This document shows, piece by piece, positions 35,760 through 43,269 of a stretch of 64,000 nucleotides of DNA. A program made the translations under genes and the position numbers. The stretch is from positions 1 through 64,000 of the forward strand of contig JQIX01000048.1 in NCBI GenBank assembly GCA_003934925.1. The letters run 5' to 3'. Within the stretch, counting starts at the first letter, position 1; every line of letters starts with the position of its first letter. The notes under the pieces are model-generated. The model was not told the DNA's origin, ran no database searches, and worked only from the letters and a program-made list of their open reading frames with translations. Source of the stretch: Epsilonproteobacteria bacterium (ex Lamellibrachia satsuma). Its GTDB lineage: Bacteria > Campylobacterota > Campylobacteria > Campylobacterales > Sulfurovaceae.

Positions 35760-35803
35760 AAGAAAATGCAGGAGTATATGAAAGCGCACCCGTTGGCAGG
35801 CAA
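35760..35803 (+). pseudogene. Remnant of a second xer 3' end
   Basis: Codes [15 protein letters not shown] followed by a stop created by the adjoining heptamer array. Differs from the intact xer end mainly at third codon positions (CCG/CCA, TTG/CTT), so it looks like a diverged homologous gene end rather than a recent copy. Confidence 0.7.
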
Positions 35804-35838
35804 GTGAGTAGCTATCAACGAGCAGTGAGCAATGAGAA
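35804..35838. repeat. Heptamer tandem array F (gtgagta/gtgagca type) at the tilS stop
   Basis: Five units: gtgagta, gctatca, acgagca, gtgagca, atgagaa. The tilS stop codon and its last codons lie in it. A related array (26 of 31 positions the same) is inside murD at 41288-41318. Confidence 0.85.
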
Positions 35839-36795
35839 GTCTATGTTTTCTTTGAAAAGATAGGGTCTGGTCTTTGATGGGATTTTAGCGATACGGCATT
35901 CCTCTTTAAACTTTTTTGGCATATCAACTGTCACATAAGGAGCAATGTAGAGCAGATCATCTTGTATTTCTACCGCCCACTCTCCTCCTATGACGAGGCT
36001 TTGCTCTTTTTCTATTTCTTGGCGTTGTGAAGCAGAAAGAAGATAGCCAAGTTGTTTTAAGGCAAGGTCGGCTGCTTTGGCTTTTGTAGAAAATGTATGT
36101 AATTTGATGATTTTTAACTTTTTTTGAGAGTAGATCATTTTAAAATCTTTTTCAAGAGATTTTTTATCTTTTCTCAAATAATCAAAGCTGCGTTTGATGC
36201 CCCCTTTATACTTTGCTATAAGAGGATCGGAAAATTGTTTCCTGAAAAGATTACGCTCATACTTTTCATCACTGTTGCTTTTATCTACAAAATAGGGGTG
36301 ATTGTTCTCTTCCAGATATGCAAGCAGTTCATCTTTGCTGTATTCAAGGAGAGGACGTAGCAAGGTATAATTCTCTCTATGCGTTACAGGTTCCAGTCCT
36401 ATAAGTTCAGAAACCCCCGCTCCTTTGGTCAGGCGCATAAGAAACCATTCAAGCTGGTCATTGAGCTGGTGTGCAGTGATCAGTGTATCATAATCTTGTT
36501 CTTTAATGAGTGTTTCAAAGAATTCATAACGGAACTCTCTGGCATTCTTTTCAAAGTGGGAGCTGAATTTGGGTGCTTTAATGCTATGACAAGTGAGGTT
36601 GTATTTTTCAGCCAGTGCTTTGGCATGTGCTACTTCTTTTTTACTCTCTTTTCTTTCACCATAGTCAACAATAGCAATATCAAATTTGATGTTGTTTTCT
36701 ATAAATAGAAAAAAAAGTGCAGAGGAGTCTACCCCTGCTGAGAATGCTAAAAGGTTTTTTTTGCTTTGTAGATTATTTGTATCTATGTTTAGCAT
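35815..36795 (-). CDS. tilS: tRNA(Ile)-lysidine synthase
   Basis: Modifies C34 of tRNA-Ile(CAU) to lysidine. PP-loop FSAGVDSSALFF near residue 17 (usual SGGxDS here SAGVDS), and the conserved HQLNDQLEWFLMRL region near 110. 326 aa from the ATG at 36795, with AGAGGAAATA before it; an in-frame ATG at 36813 would add six residues. The C-terminal FSLLTAR is coded by a heptamer repeat array, so the original end has probably been replaced. Same strand as rimO upstream. Confidence 0.88.
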   Translation of the reverse strand: MLNIDTNNLQSKKNLLAFSAGVDSSALFFLFIENNIKFDIAIVDYGERKESKKEVAHAKALAEKYNLTCHSIKAPKFSSHFEKNAREFRYEFFETLIKEQDYDTLITAHQLNDQLEWFLMRLTKGAGVSELIGLEPVTHRENYTLLRPLLEYSKDELLAYLEENNHPYFVDKSNSDEKYERNLFRKQFSDPLIAKYKGGIKRSFDYLRKDKKSLEKDFKMIYSQKKLKIIKLHTFSTKAKAADLALKQLGYLLSASQRQEIEKEQSLVIGGEWAVEIQDDLLYIAPYVTVDMPKKFKEECRIAKIPSKTRPYLFKENIDFSLLTAR

Positions 36796-36866
36796 TATTT
36801 CCTCTTTATTCAATGTGTGGTATTGTTTCTCTCTTCATTTTTTTAGAAAAAACGAAGCAAAAAAGC

Positions 36867-36953
36867 GTCGTGGCTCTCGAATCGCTCCGCTTTCAAGGGC
36901 GTTCGCCACGACAGTGACACGCTTTGCGTGATTAAAATAAACACACTTCGTGT
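36867..36953. repeat. Cluster of short perfect hairpins between rimO and tilS
   Basis: Three inverted repeats: GTCGTGGC (36867-36874) with GCCACGAC (36905-36912); CACGC-TTT-GCGTG (36918-36930); ACAC-TTC-GTGT (36943-36953), the last immediately after the rimO stop. GC content is higher than the surroundings. The last two have three-base loops like the palindromes next to the heptamer arrays. Possible terminator for rimO. Confidence 0.5.
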
Positions 36954-36954
36954 A

Positions 36955-38268
36955 CTAGTGTGATTTAATAAGTGTGGCAAGTAATTGTGTACCTACAAGT
37001 TCTGTTACTTTTGCTTCATACATTTTACCATATTCTACCGGCAGATCAGAGGTATCGTTGATGAGTATCTCTCCGTCTATGTCCACTGCCCAGAGAAGCG
37101 GTCTTGCACTTAGGAGGTATTCATGTTCATCGCTCTCTCCGTCTATCACGAGAGTAATGGTTTGCCCTAGCATTTTTTCCAATGATCTGAGTGTGGAGGC
37201 TTCGGCTATGGCTCCGAGTATTTCAGCTCTTTTGTTGATGATCTCTTGTGGGATCTGTTCCATGCTGTGGGCAGTGGTGGTTTCTTCGTTGGAGTAGTGG
37301 AACGTGTTGAAGCGGTCAAAGCCGAAACTTTCCATGAAGTTGCAAAGTTTCTCAAAACTTTCTTCTGTTTCGCCGGGATGTCCGGCTATGACAGAAGTAC
37401 GCAGAAAGGCATTGGGCTTGCTTTTCATGTATTCCAGCAGTTCAATGGTCTTTTTTTCTCCAAATCCGCGCTTCATAATTTTAAGCACGGCATCATCGAT
37501 GTGCTGGATAGGCATATCGTAATAGGTCTGGAAGATTTTCGAGTCGGCAATGGCATCGATGAGCTCAAAAGTGGTCGTACTGGGGTAAAGGTAGAGGATA
37601 CGTGCAGATTTTACACCTTCTATGGTTTCTACTGCATTGATGAGGTCTATAAGTCCGTCTTTAAGTCCCATATCTCTTCCGTAGCTTGAGCTGTCCTGAG
37701 AGATGAAAGAGAAGTCATAATATCCCTCCCCGACAAGCATTTCCACTTCCTTGATGATGGAAGAGAGAGAACGGGAGTGCAGTTTGCCCTTGAAACTTGG
37801 AATGGCACAGAAAGAACAGGCCTGGTTGCAGCCTTCCGCGATCTTGATGTAGGCATGGTAGTTTGAGCCGGTAATGACCCTGCCGCTTGTTTCCGTTGCC
37901 AGATAGACTTCCGGGCTGAAAGTGCTCTGCTTTGAGGCGATGAGTGCATCGATTTTCTCGTAGTCACCCACCCCCGTAAATATGTCTATCTCAGGCATCT
38001 CTGCCTGGAGTTCCTCTTTGTAACGTTCTGAAAGGCAGCCGCTCATCACCAAAATAGAGTCTTTTTTGCGTTCATTATGGAGATTCAGTACTGTGTTTAT
38101 ACTCTCTTCTTTTGCCGCATCGATGAAGCCGCAGGTATTGACGATAATGACATCTGCTTCTGTGTTCTCATCGGTGATCTCATACTCTTTGAGACGTCCG
38201 AGCATGACTTCGCTGTCAACAAGATTTTTAGTACAGCCAAGGCTGACAAGGTGTAGTTTTTTTTGCAT
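36955..38268 (-). CDS. rimO: Ribosomal protein S12 methylthiotransferase RimO
   Basis: Radical-SAM enzyme adding a methylthio group to an Asp of ribosomal protein uS12. 437 aa. N-terminal cluster cysteines ([29 protein letters not shown]), radical-SAM CNQACSFC near residue 145, and C-terminal TRAM domain. [12 protein letters not shown] distinguishes RimO from MiaB (which is encoded at 31322). A minus-strand -10 TATAAT lies at 38291-38296. Confidence 0.96.
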   Translation of the reverse strand: MQKKLHLVSLGCTKNLVDSEVMLGRLKEYEITDENTEADVIIVNTCGFIDAAKEESINTVLNLHNERKKDSILVMSGCLSERYKEELQAEMPEIDIFTGVGDYEKIDALIASKQSTFSPEVYLATETSGRVITGSNYHAYIKIAEGCNQACSFCAIPSFKGKLHSRSLSSIIKEVEMLVGEGYYDFSFISQDSSSYGRDMGLKDGLIDLINAVETIEGVKSARILYLYPSTTTFELIDAIADSKIFQTYYDMPIQHIDDAVLKIMKRGFGEKKTIELLEYMKSKPNAFLRTSVIAGHPGETEESFEKLCNFMESFGFDRFNTFHYSNEETTTAHSMEQIPQEIINKRAEILGAIAEASTLRSLEKMLGQTITLVIDGESDEHEYLLSARPLLWAVDIDGEILINDTSDLPVEYGKMYEAKVTELVGTQLLATLIKSH

Positions 38269-38290
38269 CTATATTCTTTAATTTTTTCGA

Positions 38291-38296
38291 ATTATA
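38291..38296 (-). promoter_or_regulatory. Likely -10 box of rimO
   Basis: On the minus strand ATGATATAATTCG, 23 bases before the rimO ATG (38268), giving a short leader. Confidence 0.45.
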
Positions 38297-38345
38297 TCAT
38301 AATGTTTTGTATTTCGCATTCCCGTGTATGCACATCGTGATATGA

Positions 38346-38495
38346 ACGTTTGGCACGGCCAAACCTACGGCAAAATATTATGTTTCCAAATAATAACGTG
38401 TGGATGTGATCGTGTCACACGTCAAAATAAAATCATTGCGGAAATTGAACATGGAAATACATATTGCACATCGTAGGTTTGGCCGTGCCAAACGT
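38346..38495. repeat. Inverted pair of GTAG-headed hairpins (BIME-like) between rimO and porin
   Basis: A perfect 24-bp inverted repeat: left arm 38346-38369, right arm 38472-38495. Each arm is itself a hairpin (GTTTGGC-CGT-GCCAAAC), with GTAG at its 5' end (CGTAGGTTTGGCC). Between them lies a further hairpin CGTGTG...CACACG, and both the middle and the right unit are followed by gtcaaaataaaa. The 359-bp gap between the two genes holds nothing else recognisable. Confidence 0.75.
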
Positions 38496-38627
38496 CAAAA
38501 TAAAACGGTTGTGGAAATAAATATTTTGTATTTTAAAAACGCTAAATAAATTTGGAAAGAAAAAAAGAAAGGTTAGAGCCAGGCAAAAGCCTGAACCCTA
38601 AAAGGCTGTAACTTTAAGAAGTGATTC

Positions 38628-39848
38628 TTAGAAGTTGTATCTTGCCCAGAAACGAAGCATGTTTTGGCTGTCAGCATTGTCTGTATCTGTATATACATAT
38701 CCAGCGAATACTGTTGTAGAATCGTTAAATACTTTTGTTTTATAAACAAGATCCAATTCTTGGTAATCATTGTTTGCAGATGAGTTGTCAGTTGTATAGT
38801 CATATGCAAGACTAACTTTACCGCCAAGTGCTTTTACGCCAGCTCTTGCAACAACAGTATCATTGTCACATTTAATGGCACCTTGGTTAAGGATCATTTG
38901 TGTATAAAGAGGCGTTTTTACACCGCCAACGTTAAATACACCAGTATCACCATCATCTACATTTGAGTATGCAAGTGAAAGAGAAACATCACTTATTTTT
39001 CCGCCAATTTTCGCACCAAATGCAGTTGTGTCACCTGCATAAGCATCACTCAAAACACTACCACCCTGAAGACCGATATTTAAACCGGAAACAGCAAATT
39101 TAGCATCACCCCAAAGGATATTGATATCATCAGTCACAGCCATGTCTGAACCATAATACCAAGAACCAGTCAGTGTCACACCTTCGATAGATTTGTTCTG
39201 AGCAGTCAGCATATAAACACCGTCATGGTCATTCAATTTGTTGAAATCACTTAAGTTTGCAGCTATACCAAGACCATTGTGGTTAGCACCGTATACCCAT
39301 GCACCTACCAAAGTAGTATTGGCAATATCTGTGTTTACAACAAGTACAGAGTCGAATGTATTTTTAAATACGTTCCAACCTTCAGAGAAAGCAAACGGAG
39401 AAAGTGCTTTTGGAAGCTCTTGACGACCGAGTTTCAAACTTGTGTTACCAGTTGCATAAGTCAAGTACATTTGAGAGATCCAACCACCGTCAGTCATATC
39501 ATCTACATCACCATTACCAACACCTTGCATTCCGTCAGATACTACGCCATTTTCAAGGTTAAGTGTAGAAAGACCATTTACTTCTACACCAGCACCGATA
39601 CCTGAAAACACATCTTTGTTCACTGCTCTAAGTTGAATACCAGCATCTGCTTTTGCAGTTTCTTGATCAAAAAGATTATATGTTGCATTATCTCTTGTTT
39701 GATAGTAAACTACCGCTTGTCCGCTAAAATCCCAACCGGATGTTTCTGCAACTACCGGCGCTTCTACTACAGGCTCAACTGGAGCGATATCTCCACCAGC
39801 CATAATCATTGTTGACGCTACTACTGAAAGTAATAATGTTCTTTTCAT
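38628..39848 (-). CDS. Outer-membrane porin, Campylobacterota type
   Basis: 407 aa from the ATG at 39848, which follows AAGGAGATTACA; upstream in-frame codons are ignored. Signal peptide residues 1-~18 (MKRTLLLSVVASTMIMAGG), then alternating beta strands to the end, closing with RFWARYNF, whose terminal Phe is typical of barrel proteins. The early WDFSGQAVVYYQTRDN and the RQELPKALSPFAF region resemble the OprD-like porins common in this phylum. Substrate unknown. It has the best sigma-70-like promoter in the window, consistent with high expression. Confidence 0.75.
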   Translation of the reverse strand: MKRTLLLSVVASTMIMAGGDIAPVEPVVEAPVVAETSGWDFSGQAVVYYQTRDNATYNLFDQETAKADAGIQLRAVNKDVFSGIGAGVEVNGLSTLNLENGVVSDGMQGVGNGDVDDMTDGGWISQMYLTYATGNTSLKLGRQELPKALSPFAFSEGWNVFKNTFDSVLVVNTDIANTTLVGAWVYGANHNGLGIAANLSDFNKLNDHDGVYMLTAQNKSIEGVTLTGSWYYGSDMAVTDDINILWGDAKFAVSGLNIGLQGGSVLSDAYAGDTTAFGAKIGGKISDVSLSLAYSNVDDGDTGVFNVGGVKTPLYTQMILNQGAIKCDNDTVVARAGVKALGGKVSLAYDYTTDNSSANNDYQELDLVYKTKVFNDSTTVFAGYVYTDTDNADSQNMLRFWARYNF

Positions 39849-39879
39849 TGTAATCTCCTTGATTTTTTGAATACAACGA

Positions 39880-39909
39880 ATTATAACATACAAAGTCAAT
39901 AAAAGTCAA
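39880..39909 (-). promoter_or_regulatory. Strong promoter of the porin gene
   Basis: On the minus strand, -35 TTGACT (39904-39909), 18-bp spacer, -10 TATAAT (39880-39885). A second TTGACT lies in the spacer. The porin ATG is 32 bases beyond the -10 box. Confidence 0.65.
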
Positions 39910-39924
39910 TAAAATAAACGGAAA

Positions 39925-40079
39925 GTTAACGAAATATTAATATATGGGCCGGAAAGCACCGAATATACGCTATTTGGGGGGATACTTAATTTTATATTAA
40001 ATAGCATAAAGTAGTGTTTTTAGCTAAAAAAAGGCTGTTTTTTAAGAAAAGTAAACAGAACTTTAAGGTTTTCGTTAAC
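39925..40079. other. A/T-rich region upstream of the porin with nested inverted repeats
   Basis: No gene seen. GTTAACGAAA (39925-39934) is inverted at 40070-40079 (TTTCGTTAAC), and GCTATTT (39969-39975) pairs with AAATAGC (39999-40005). These could be operator or terminator elements for the porin or for tRNA-Phe; nothing ties them to a known regulator. Confidence 0.3.
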
Positions 40080-40112
40080 TATTTTAAAGATTTTGTATGA
40101 AATTAAGAAAGA

Positions 40113-40188
40113 TGGTGGCGCCAGACGGAATCGAACCGCCGACACAAGGATTTTCAATCCTTTGCTCTACCGACTGAGCTATGGAGCC
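40113..40188 (-). tRNA. tRNA-Phe (anticodon GAA)
   Basis: Minus strand. Acceptor GGCTCCA with TGGCGCC (position 4-69 is a T-C mismatch), anticodon stem AAGGA/TCCTT around loop TTGAAAA (anticodon GAA), T arm with TTCGATT, encoded CCA. A -10 TATAAT lies at 40224-40229 on the same strand, with TGCTG before it. Confidence 0.93.
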
Positions 40189-40223
40189 AACTTAAAGACA
40201 AGATGTCCGCTTAAGTGGCTGAA

Positions 40224-40229
40224 ATTATA
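40224..40229 (-). promoter_or_regulatory. Likely -10 box of tRNA-Phe
   Basis: On the minus strand TTGCTGTTATAATTTC; the hexamer TATAAT lies 36 bases before the mature tRNA 5' end. Confidence 0.45.
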
Positions 40230-40240
40230 ACAGCAAAACC

Positions 40241-40275
40241 TTAAGAATTAACAATTAACAATTAAAAATTAAAAA
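40241..40275. repeat. Heptamer tandem array G (ttaagaa/ttaacaa/ttaaaaa)
   Basis: Five 7-bp units: ttaagaa, ttaacaa twice, ttaaaaa twice. It lies between tRNA-Phe and the 3' end of murD. Confidence 0.85.
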
Positions 40276-40308
40276 TTTTTGTATGATTTTTTGCGAAAAT
40301 CTATTATT

Positions 40309-41568
40309 TTAAAGAGTTTTTACAAGTTTTATAAAAGTTTCTCCCCGGTGTTTATAGGAATTGAACTGGTCGAAACTTGCAGCTGCTGGTGAAAGTAAAG
40401 CTACACTCTCTTTGGTATGTACCTTGTCTATCTGTTTTATGGCGGTTTCTATATTTTTTGACTCTACGGCATGAATATTGTAGGCTTTCGCAAGGCTTAA
40501 AAGCTTGCCGGAATTTGCCCCTATAGTATATAGTGTAAGGCTAAGGGGTTTCATGACCTCAAAAATAGGGGCCATATCTACCCCTTTGTCGTCACCTCCC
40601 AGAATGAGGTGAATATGTCTGTCCGCGTAACCTTTTACCGCCTGTATGGCCGCATCGAGATTGGTGGCTTTGGAGTCATTGACCCAGAGCCTCCCTTTTG
40701 CATCTCTGAGCTCTTCCTGCCGGTGTGCATCCAGGGTAAAACGGTTGATGAGCTCATAGTCGGCTTCATCGAAAAGTACCTTGGTCACTGCAAGCGCAAG
40801 CAGGGCATCCTGGAGAAAGGCTGCTCTGAAGCGTACTTTGCTGCTGTCGAGTTTAAAATAGTCTTCAATGAAAGCATTGCTGTCGTATTCAACGACATAA
40901 GCATCTGTTTTTGGAAGGTTCAGGCCTTTGGGTACCAGTGCAAGTTCTCCCTCTTTCATGGTAAGCAGAGCTTTGAGCTTGTCTGCTTCGTATTGTTCAG
41001 CTGTGCCGTGCCAGTCCAGATGGTCGGGCGTGATCGGGAGCAGGAGGTAAATATTTGGCGAAGCTGTATGGGTATGGTGCAGGGTAAAGGAACTTGTCTC
41101 CAGCACCCAGATGGGTAGATCACTGTCGAGTTCTGCCAATGGTGTACCGATGTTGCCGCCGCTGAGTGCCCCTCTTTTTTCCAGAAGATGGGTGAGCATC
41201 TGGGTAGTTGTGGTCTTGCCGTTGGTACCGGAGATCCAAACCGTGAAAGGCTTTTGCCTTTCAAGTGAGGAGTTAAGAGCATTATTACGTTGCTCACTGC
41301 TAGTTGCTATCTGCTCACTCAAAAAGTAGTCATATTCACTGAGTAGATGTTTTGCACTTTGAATGAGGGGGTGGTTCGGTCTGAGGCTTGGGGTGGTGAC
41401 TTCCAGTTCGCTTTTGTCTGGGTCAAAAAGAGAAGAGGGAAGGATTTTGTTTCCGTGTTCATCGGTATAGGGCTCTTTGACATTGTCATCGAAAAAAGTG
41501 CAGCCCCCGCCCAGTTTTTTGGCGATCGCCTTTGTGGTGAGTCCGTATCCGAAGAGAGTTGGCTTCAT
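40309..41568 (-). CDS. murD: UDP-N-acetylmuramoyl-L-alanine-D-glutamate ligase
   Basis: Adds D-Glu to UDP-MurNAc-L-Ala in peptidoglycan synthesis. ATP-binding SGTNGKTTTTQML near residue 113, the PITPDHLDWHG region near 180, and NDSKATNLDAA near 285 define the Mur ligase. 419 aa. Residues ~83-105 (between YDYF and PFTVWISG) are coded by two back-to-back heptamer arrays and a palindrome; they have no counterpart I recognise in MurD, yet the frame is kept. The ribosome site AAAGGAA lies inside a 9-bp-stem hairpin next to the ATG. Downstream partner mraY is separated by a four-helix-bundle gene. Confidence 0.93.
   Translation of the reverse strand: MKPTLFGYGLTTKAIAKKLGGGCTFFDDNVKEPYTDEHGNKILPSSLFDPDKSELEVTTPSLRPNHPLIQSAKHLLSEYDYFLSEQIATSSEQRNNALNSSLERQKPFTVWISGTNGKTTTTQMLTHLLEKRGALSGGNIGTPLAELDSDLPIWVLETSSFTLHHTHTASPNIYLLLPITPDHLDWHGTAEQYEADKLKALLTMKEGELALVPKGLNLPKTDAYVVEYDSNAFIEDYFKLDSSKVRFRAAFLQDALLALAVTKVLFDEADYELINRFTLDAHRQEELRDAKGRLWVNDSKATNLDAAIQAVKGYADRHIHLILGGDDKGVDMAPIFEVMKPLSLTLYTIGANSGKLLSLAKAYNIHAVESKNIETAIKQIDKVHTKESVALLSPAAASFDQFNSYKHRGETFIKLVKTL
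41245..41318. repeat. Heptamer arrays and palindrome inside murD
   Basis: Plus-strand order: palindrome GAAAGGC-TTTT-GCCTTTC (41245-41262), AA, then gtgagga and gttaaga units (41265-41278), a short link, then the reverse complement of gtgagca, gatagca, actagca and gtgagca units (41288-41318). All of it is translated in murD. Confidence 0.8.
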
Positions 41569-41569
41569 G

Positions 41570-41628
41570 AAAAATTCCTTTGGAATTTTTTAAGTGAGGA
41601 GTGAGGAGTGAGGAGTGAGGAGTGATGG
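41570..41628. repeat. Palindrome plus heptamer array H (gtgagga) between murD and the four-helix-bundle gene
   Basis: Palindrome AAAAATTCC-TTT-GGAATTTTT (41570-41590), TAA, then four exact gtgagga units (41594-41621) and one gtgatgg. A second hairpin, GCATTCT-TGC-AGAATGC, follows at 41631-41647. Confidence 0.9.
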
Positions 41629-41655
41629 TTTGCATTCTTGCAGAATGCTTTTGTT

Positions 41656-42012
41656 TTATATTTCATTGCTATTCTCTTTTGCTGTTTTGGTGCTTGATGA
41701 TAATATTCTAATTAATTCTCTAACATCTTTTAATAGACTCTCTGCTATTTTTATCTCCAAGTAACTACAATCTTGAAGAAGCTTTAGCCAATACTTTGTT
41801 TCATTTGCTTCTTTAAGTGCTACATATAACTTATTGATAAAATCAGCTTTGGATTGTGCATATTTCCCTTCAGCGATCAAAGCTCCAATGGCGGTACCTG
41901 AACGTAGAACTTGTTTACTTAAGATAAACTCTTTTTTTTCTTGTTGTAAATATTTACTACACTTCACAATACGAATGGAAAAAGCATAACTTTTCTCTTC
42001 TAAAATACTCAT
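41656..42012 (-). CDS. Four-helix bundle protein (23S intervening-sequence protein type)
   Basis: 118 aa, mostly helical: YAFSIRIVKCSKYL, LSKQVLRSGTAIGALIAEGKYAQS and FINKLYVALKEANETKYWLKLL match the TIGR02436 family. These are small proteins first noticed in intervening sequences of 23S rRNA genes and scattered as single genes elsewhere; biochemical role unknown. It interrupts murD-mraY, and both flanks carry hairpin-heptamer-hairpin structures (41570-41647 and 42029-42105), suggesting it arrived as cargo. Ser/Thr/Lys-rich C-terminus (SSSTKTAKENSNEI). Start ATG at 42012. Confidence 0.82.
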   Translation of the reverse strand: MSILEEKSYAFSIRIVKCSKYLQQEKKEFILSKQVLRSGTAIGALIAEGKYAQSKADFINKLYVALKEANETKYWLKLLQDCSYLEIKIAESLLKDVRELIRILSSSTKTAKENSNEI

Positions 42013-42060
42013 TTACTTCTCATCCAATAAAGGCTTTTTGTAAGAAAAGCTTACCATAAC

Positions 42061-42105
42061 TCTTCACTCTTCACTCTTAATTCTTCACTTCAAAGCTTTG
42101 CTTTG
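42061..42105 (-). repeat. Heptamer array I (gtgaaga) plus palindrome at the mraY end
   Basis: On the minus strand, palindrome CAAAGC-AAA-GCTTTG (42091-42105) two bases after the mraY stop codon, then AA, then gtgaaga, attaaga, gtgaaga, gtgaaga. Beyond it lies GTAAG-CTTTT-CTTAC (about 42041-42055). Confidence 0.88.
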
Positions 42106-42106
42106 A

Positions 42107-43165
42107 TCATCTGAACTTGAACGAGATCAATGCAAGCAGGTTCGCAATGAAAGAGATAAGCCAGAAACGTACGATGATCTTGTTCTCTGCCCAGTTCTTG
42201 AGTTCGAAATGATGGTGTATGGGTGCCATACGGAAGATACGTTTTTTACGTAACTTGAAACTGCCTACCTGCAATATGACCGAAACGGTTTCGATCACGA
42301 AAACAAGCCCTATCAGTATGAGCAGTACCTCACTTTTTCCAAGTATGGCAAGGTAAGCCAGGAAACCGCCGATAGCGAGACTGCCCGTATCTCCCATGAA
42401 GATCTCCGCAGGGTAGCAGTTGTACCATAAAAAACCCAAAAGCCCGCCTGCCAAAGCTGTTGCCAGGATCATTACCTCGCCTACTCCTTTAATGTTCGGA
42501 ACAAGCAGGTATTGACTGAAGATAGCATGGCCCGTAACATAGATGATGGCACCAAGAGAAAAAAGAGCTATTATGGATGGAACGGTTGCAAGCCCGTCAA
42601 GGCCGTCGGTAAGATTGACCGCATTGGTGGTCGCCAAAAATACCAGTATCCAGAAAGGGATGGCAAAATATCCAAGATCAAAAAGCGGTGTTTTCAGAAA
42701 AGGGATATAGAAGTCTGTAGGAAATCCGGCATAAAGCAATACCCCCGTTGCCAAAATAGCTGCAAGGATCTGAAGTCCCATTTTCCCTTTTGGTGTAAGT
42801 CCTTCAAGATTGTCGGCAGCAAGGATCTTCCCTATATCATCCTTAAACCCGACCAGCCCGAATCCGATGAGCGTGATGAGCCCTCCCCAGATATAGAGAT
42901 TGCCAAGGTTCACGGTCAGAAGAGCTGCAATAAGCGTACTGACAAGAAAGACAGCTCCTCCCATTGTAGGGGTGTGTCTTTTCCCTTCATGCGCCGGGAC
43001 ATATTTGCTGATAGGCTGATTGGCTTTTTTGGAAATGGCCCATGCCAGATATTTCGGCATGATCAGTAACGTTAGTACAAATGCAATAAAAAAGGAAAAT
43101 CCCGCACGAACAGAAATGTATCCGAAAAGATTGATATCCAAAAGTTGGGAGAGTTCGTATAGCAT
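42107..43165 (-). CDS. mraY: Phospho-N-acetylmuramoyl-pentapeptide-transferase
   Basis: Membrane enzyme making lipid I from UDP-MurNAc-pentapeptide and undecaprenyl phosphate. About ten helices; signatures [17 protein letters not shown], the Asp-rich GFKDDIGK and [10 protein letters not shown], and HHHFE near the C-terminus. 352 aa from the ATG at 43165 (AAAGGAAAAAGAACCT upstream); an ATG at 43189 would add eight residues and overlap that site. Transcribed toward murD, the usual order, with a foreign-looking gene in between. Confidence 0.95.
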   Translation of the reverse strand: MLYELSQLLDINLFGYISVRAGFSFFIAFVLTLLIMPKYLAWAISKKANQPISKYVPAHEGKRHTPTMGGAVFLVSTLIAALLTVNLGNLYIWGGLITLIGFGLVGFKDDIGKILAADNLEGLTPKGKMGLQILAAILATGVLLYAGFPTDFYIPFLKTPLFDLGYFAIPFWILVFLATTNAVNLTDGLDGLATVPSIIALFSLGAIIYVTGHAIFSQYLLVPNIKGVGEVMILATALAGGLLGFLWYNCYPAEIFMGDTGSLAIGGFLAYLAILGKSEVLLILIGLVFVIETVSVILQVGSFKLRKKRIFRMAPIHHHFELKNWAENKIIVRFWLISFIANLLALISFKFR

Positions 43166-43191
43166 AGGTTCTTTTTCCTTTATGAGCATCT

Positions 43192-43220
43192 AGGGTTATT
43201 AGAGGTGCCCTTATGTTTAA
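43192..43220. repeat. 24-nt dispersed repeat, copy at mraY/gpmI
   Basis: Contains agggttattagaggtgccc, followed by ttatgttta. Close copies at 25219-25247 and 45261-45285. Lies between divergent genes. Confidence 0.7.
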
Positions 43221-43269
43221 GCAAGGTTATTTTACTATTATTTCAATAAAATATACGAAGAGATAAAAT

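Noticed and set aside
33259-35838. Integrative element driven by the Xer gene as its own integrase
   Set aside because: The recombinase looks like a housekeeping XerC/D, and the 32-bp repeats are coding 3' ends that differ at third positions, not identical att sites. A rearrangement is supported; an active integrating element is not.
36814-36954. Small RNA or tRNA-like gene between rimO and tilS
   Set aside because: Several short hairpins are present, but there is no cloverleaf and no promoter is visible; treated as a hairpin cluster or terminator.
38346-38495. Insertion-sequence remnant with 24-bp terminal inverted repeats
   Set aside because: Each arm is itself a GTAG-headed hairpin and the interior is too short for a transposase; a REP/BIME pair fits better.
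41594-41628. CRISPR-like array
   Set aside because: The units are 7 bp with no spacers and no cas genes nearby.
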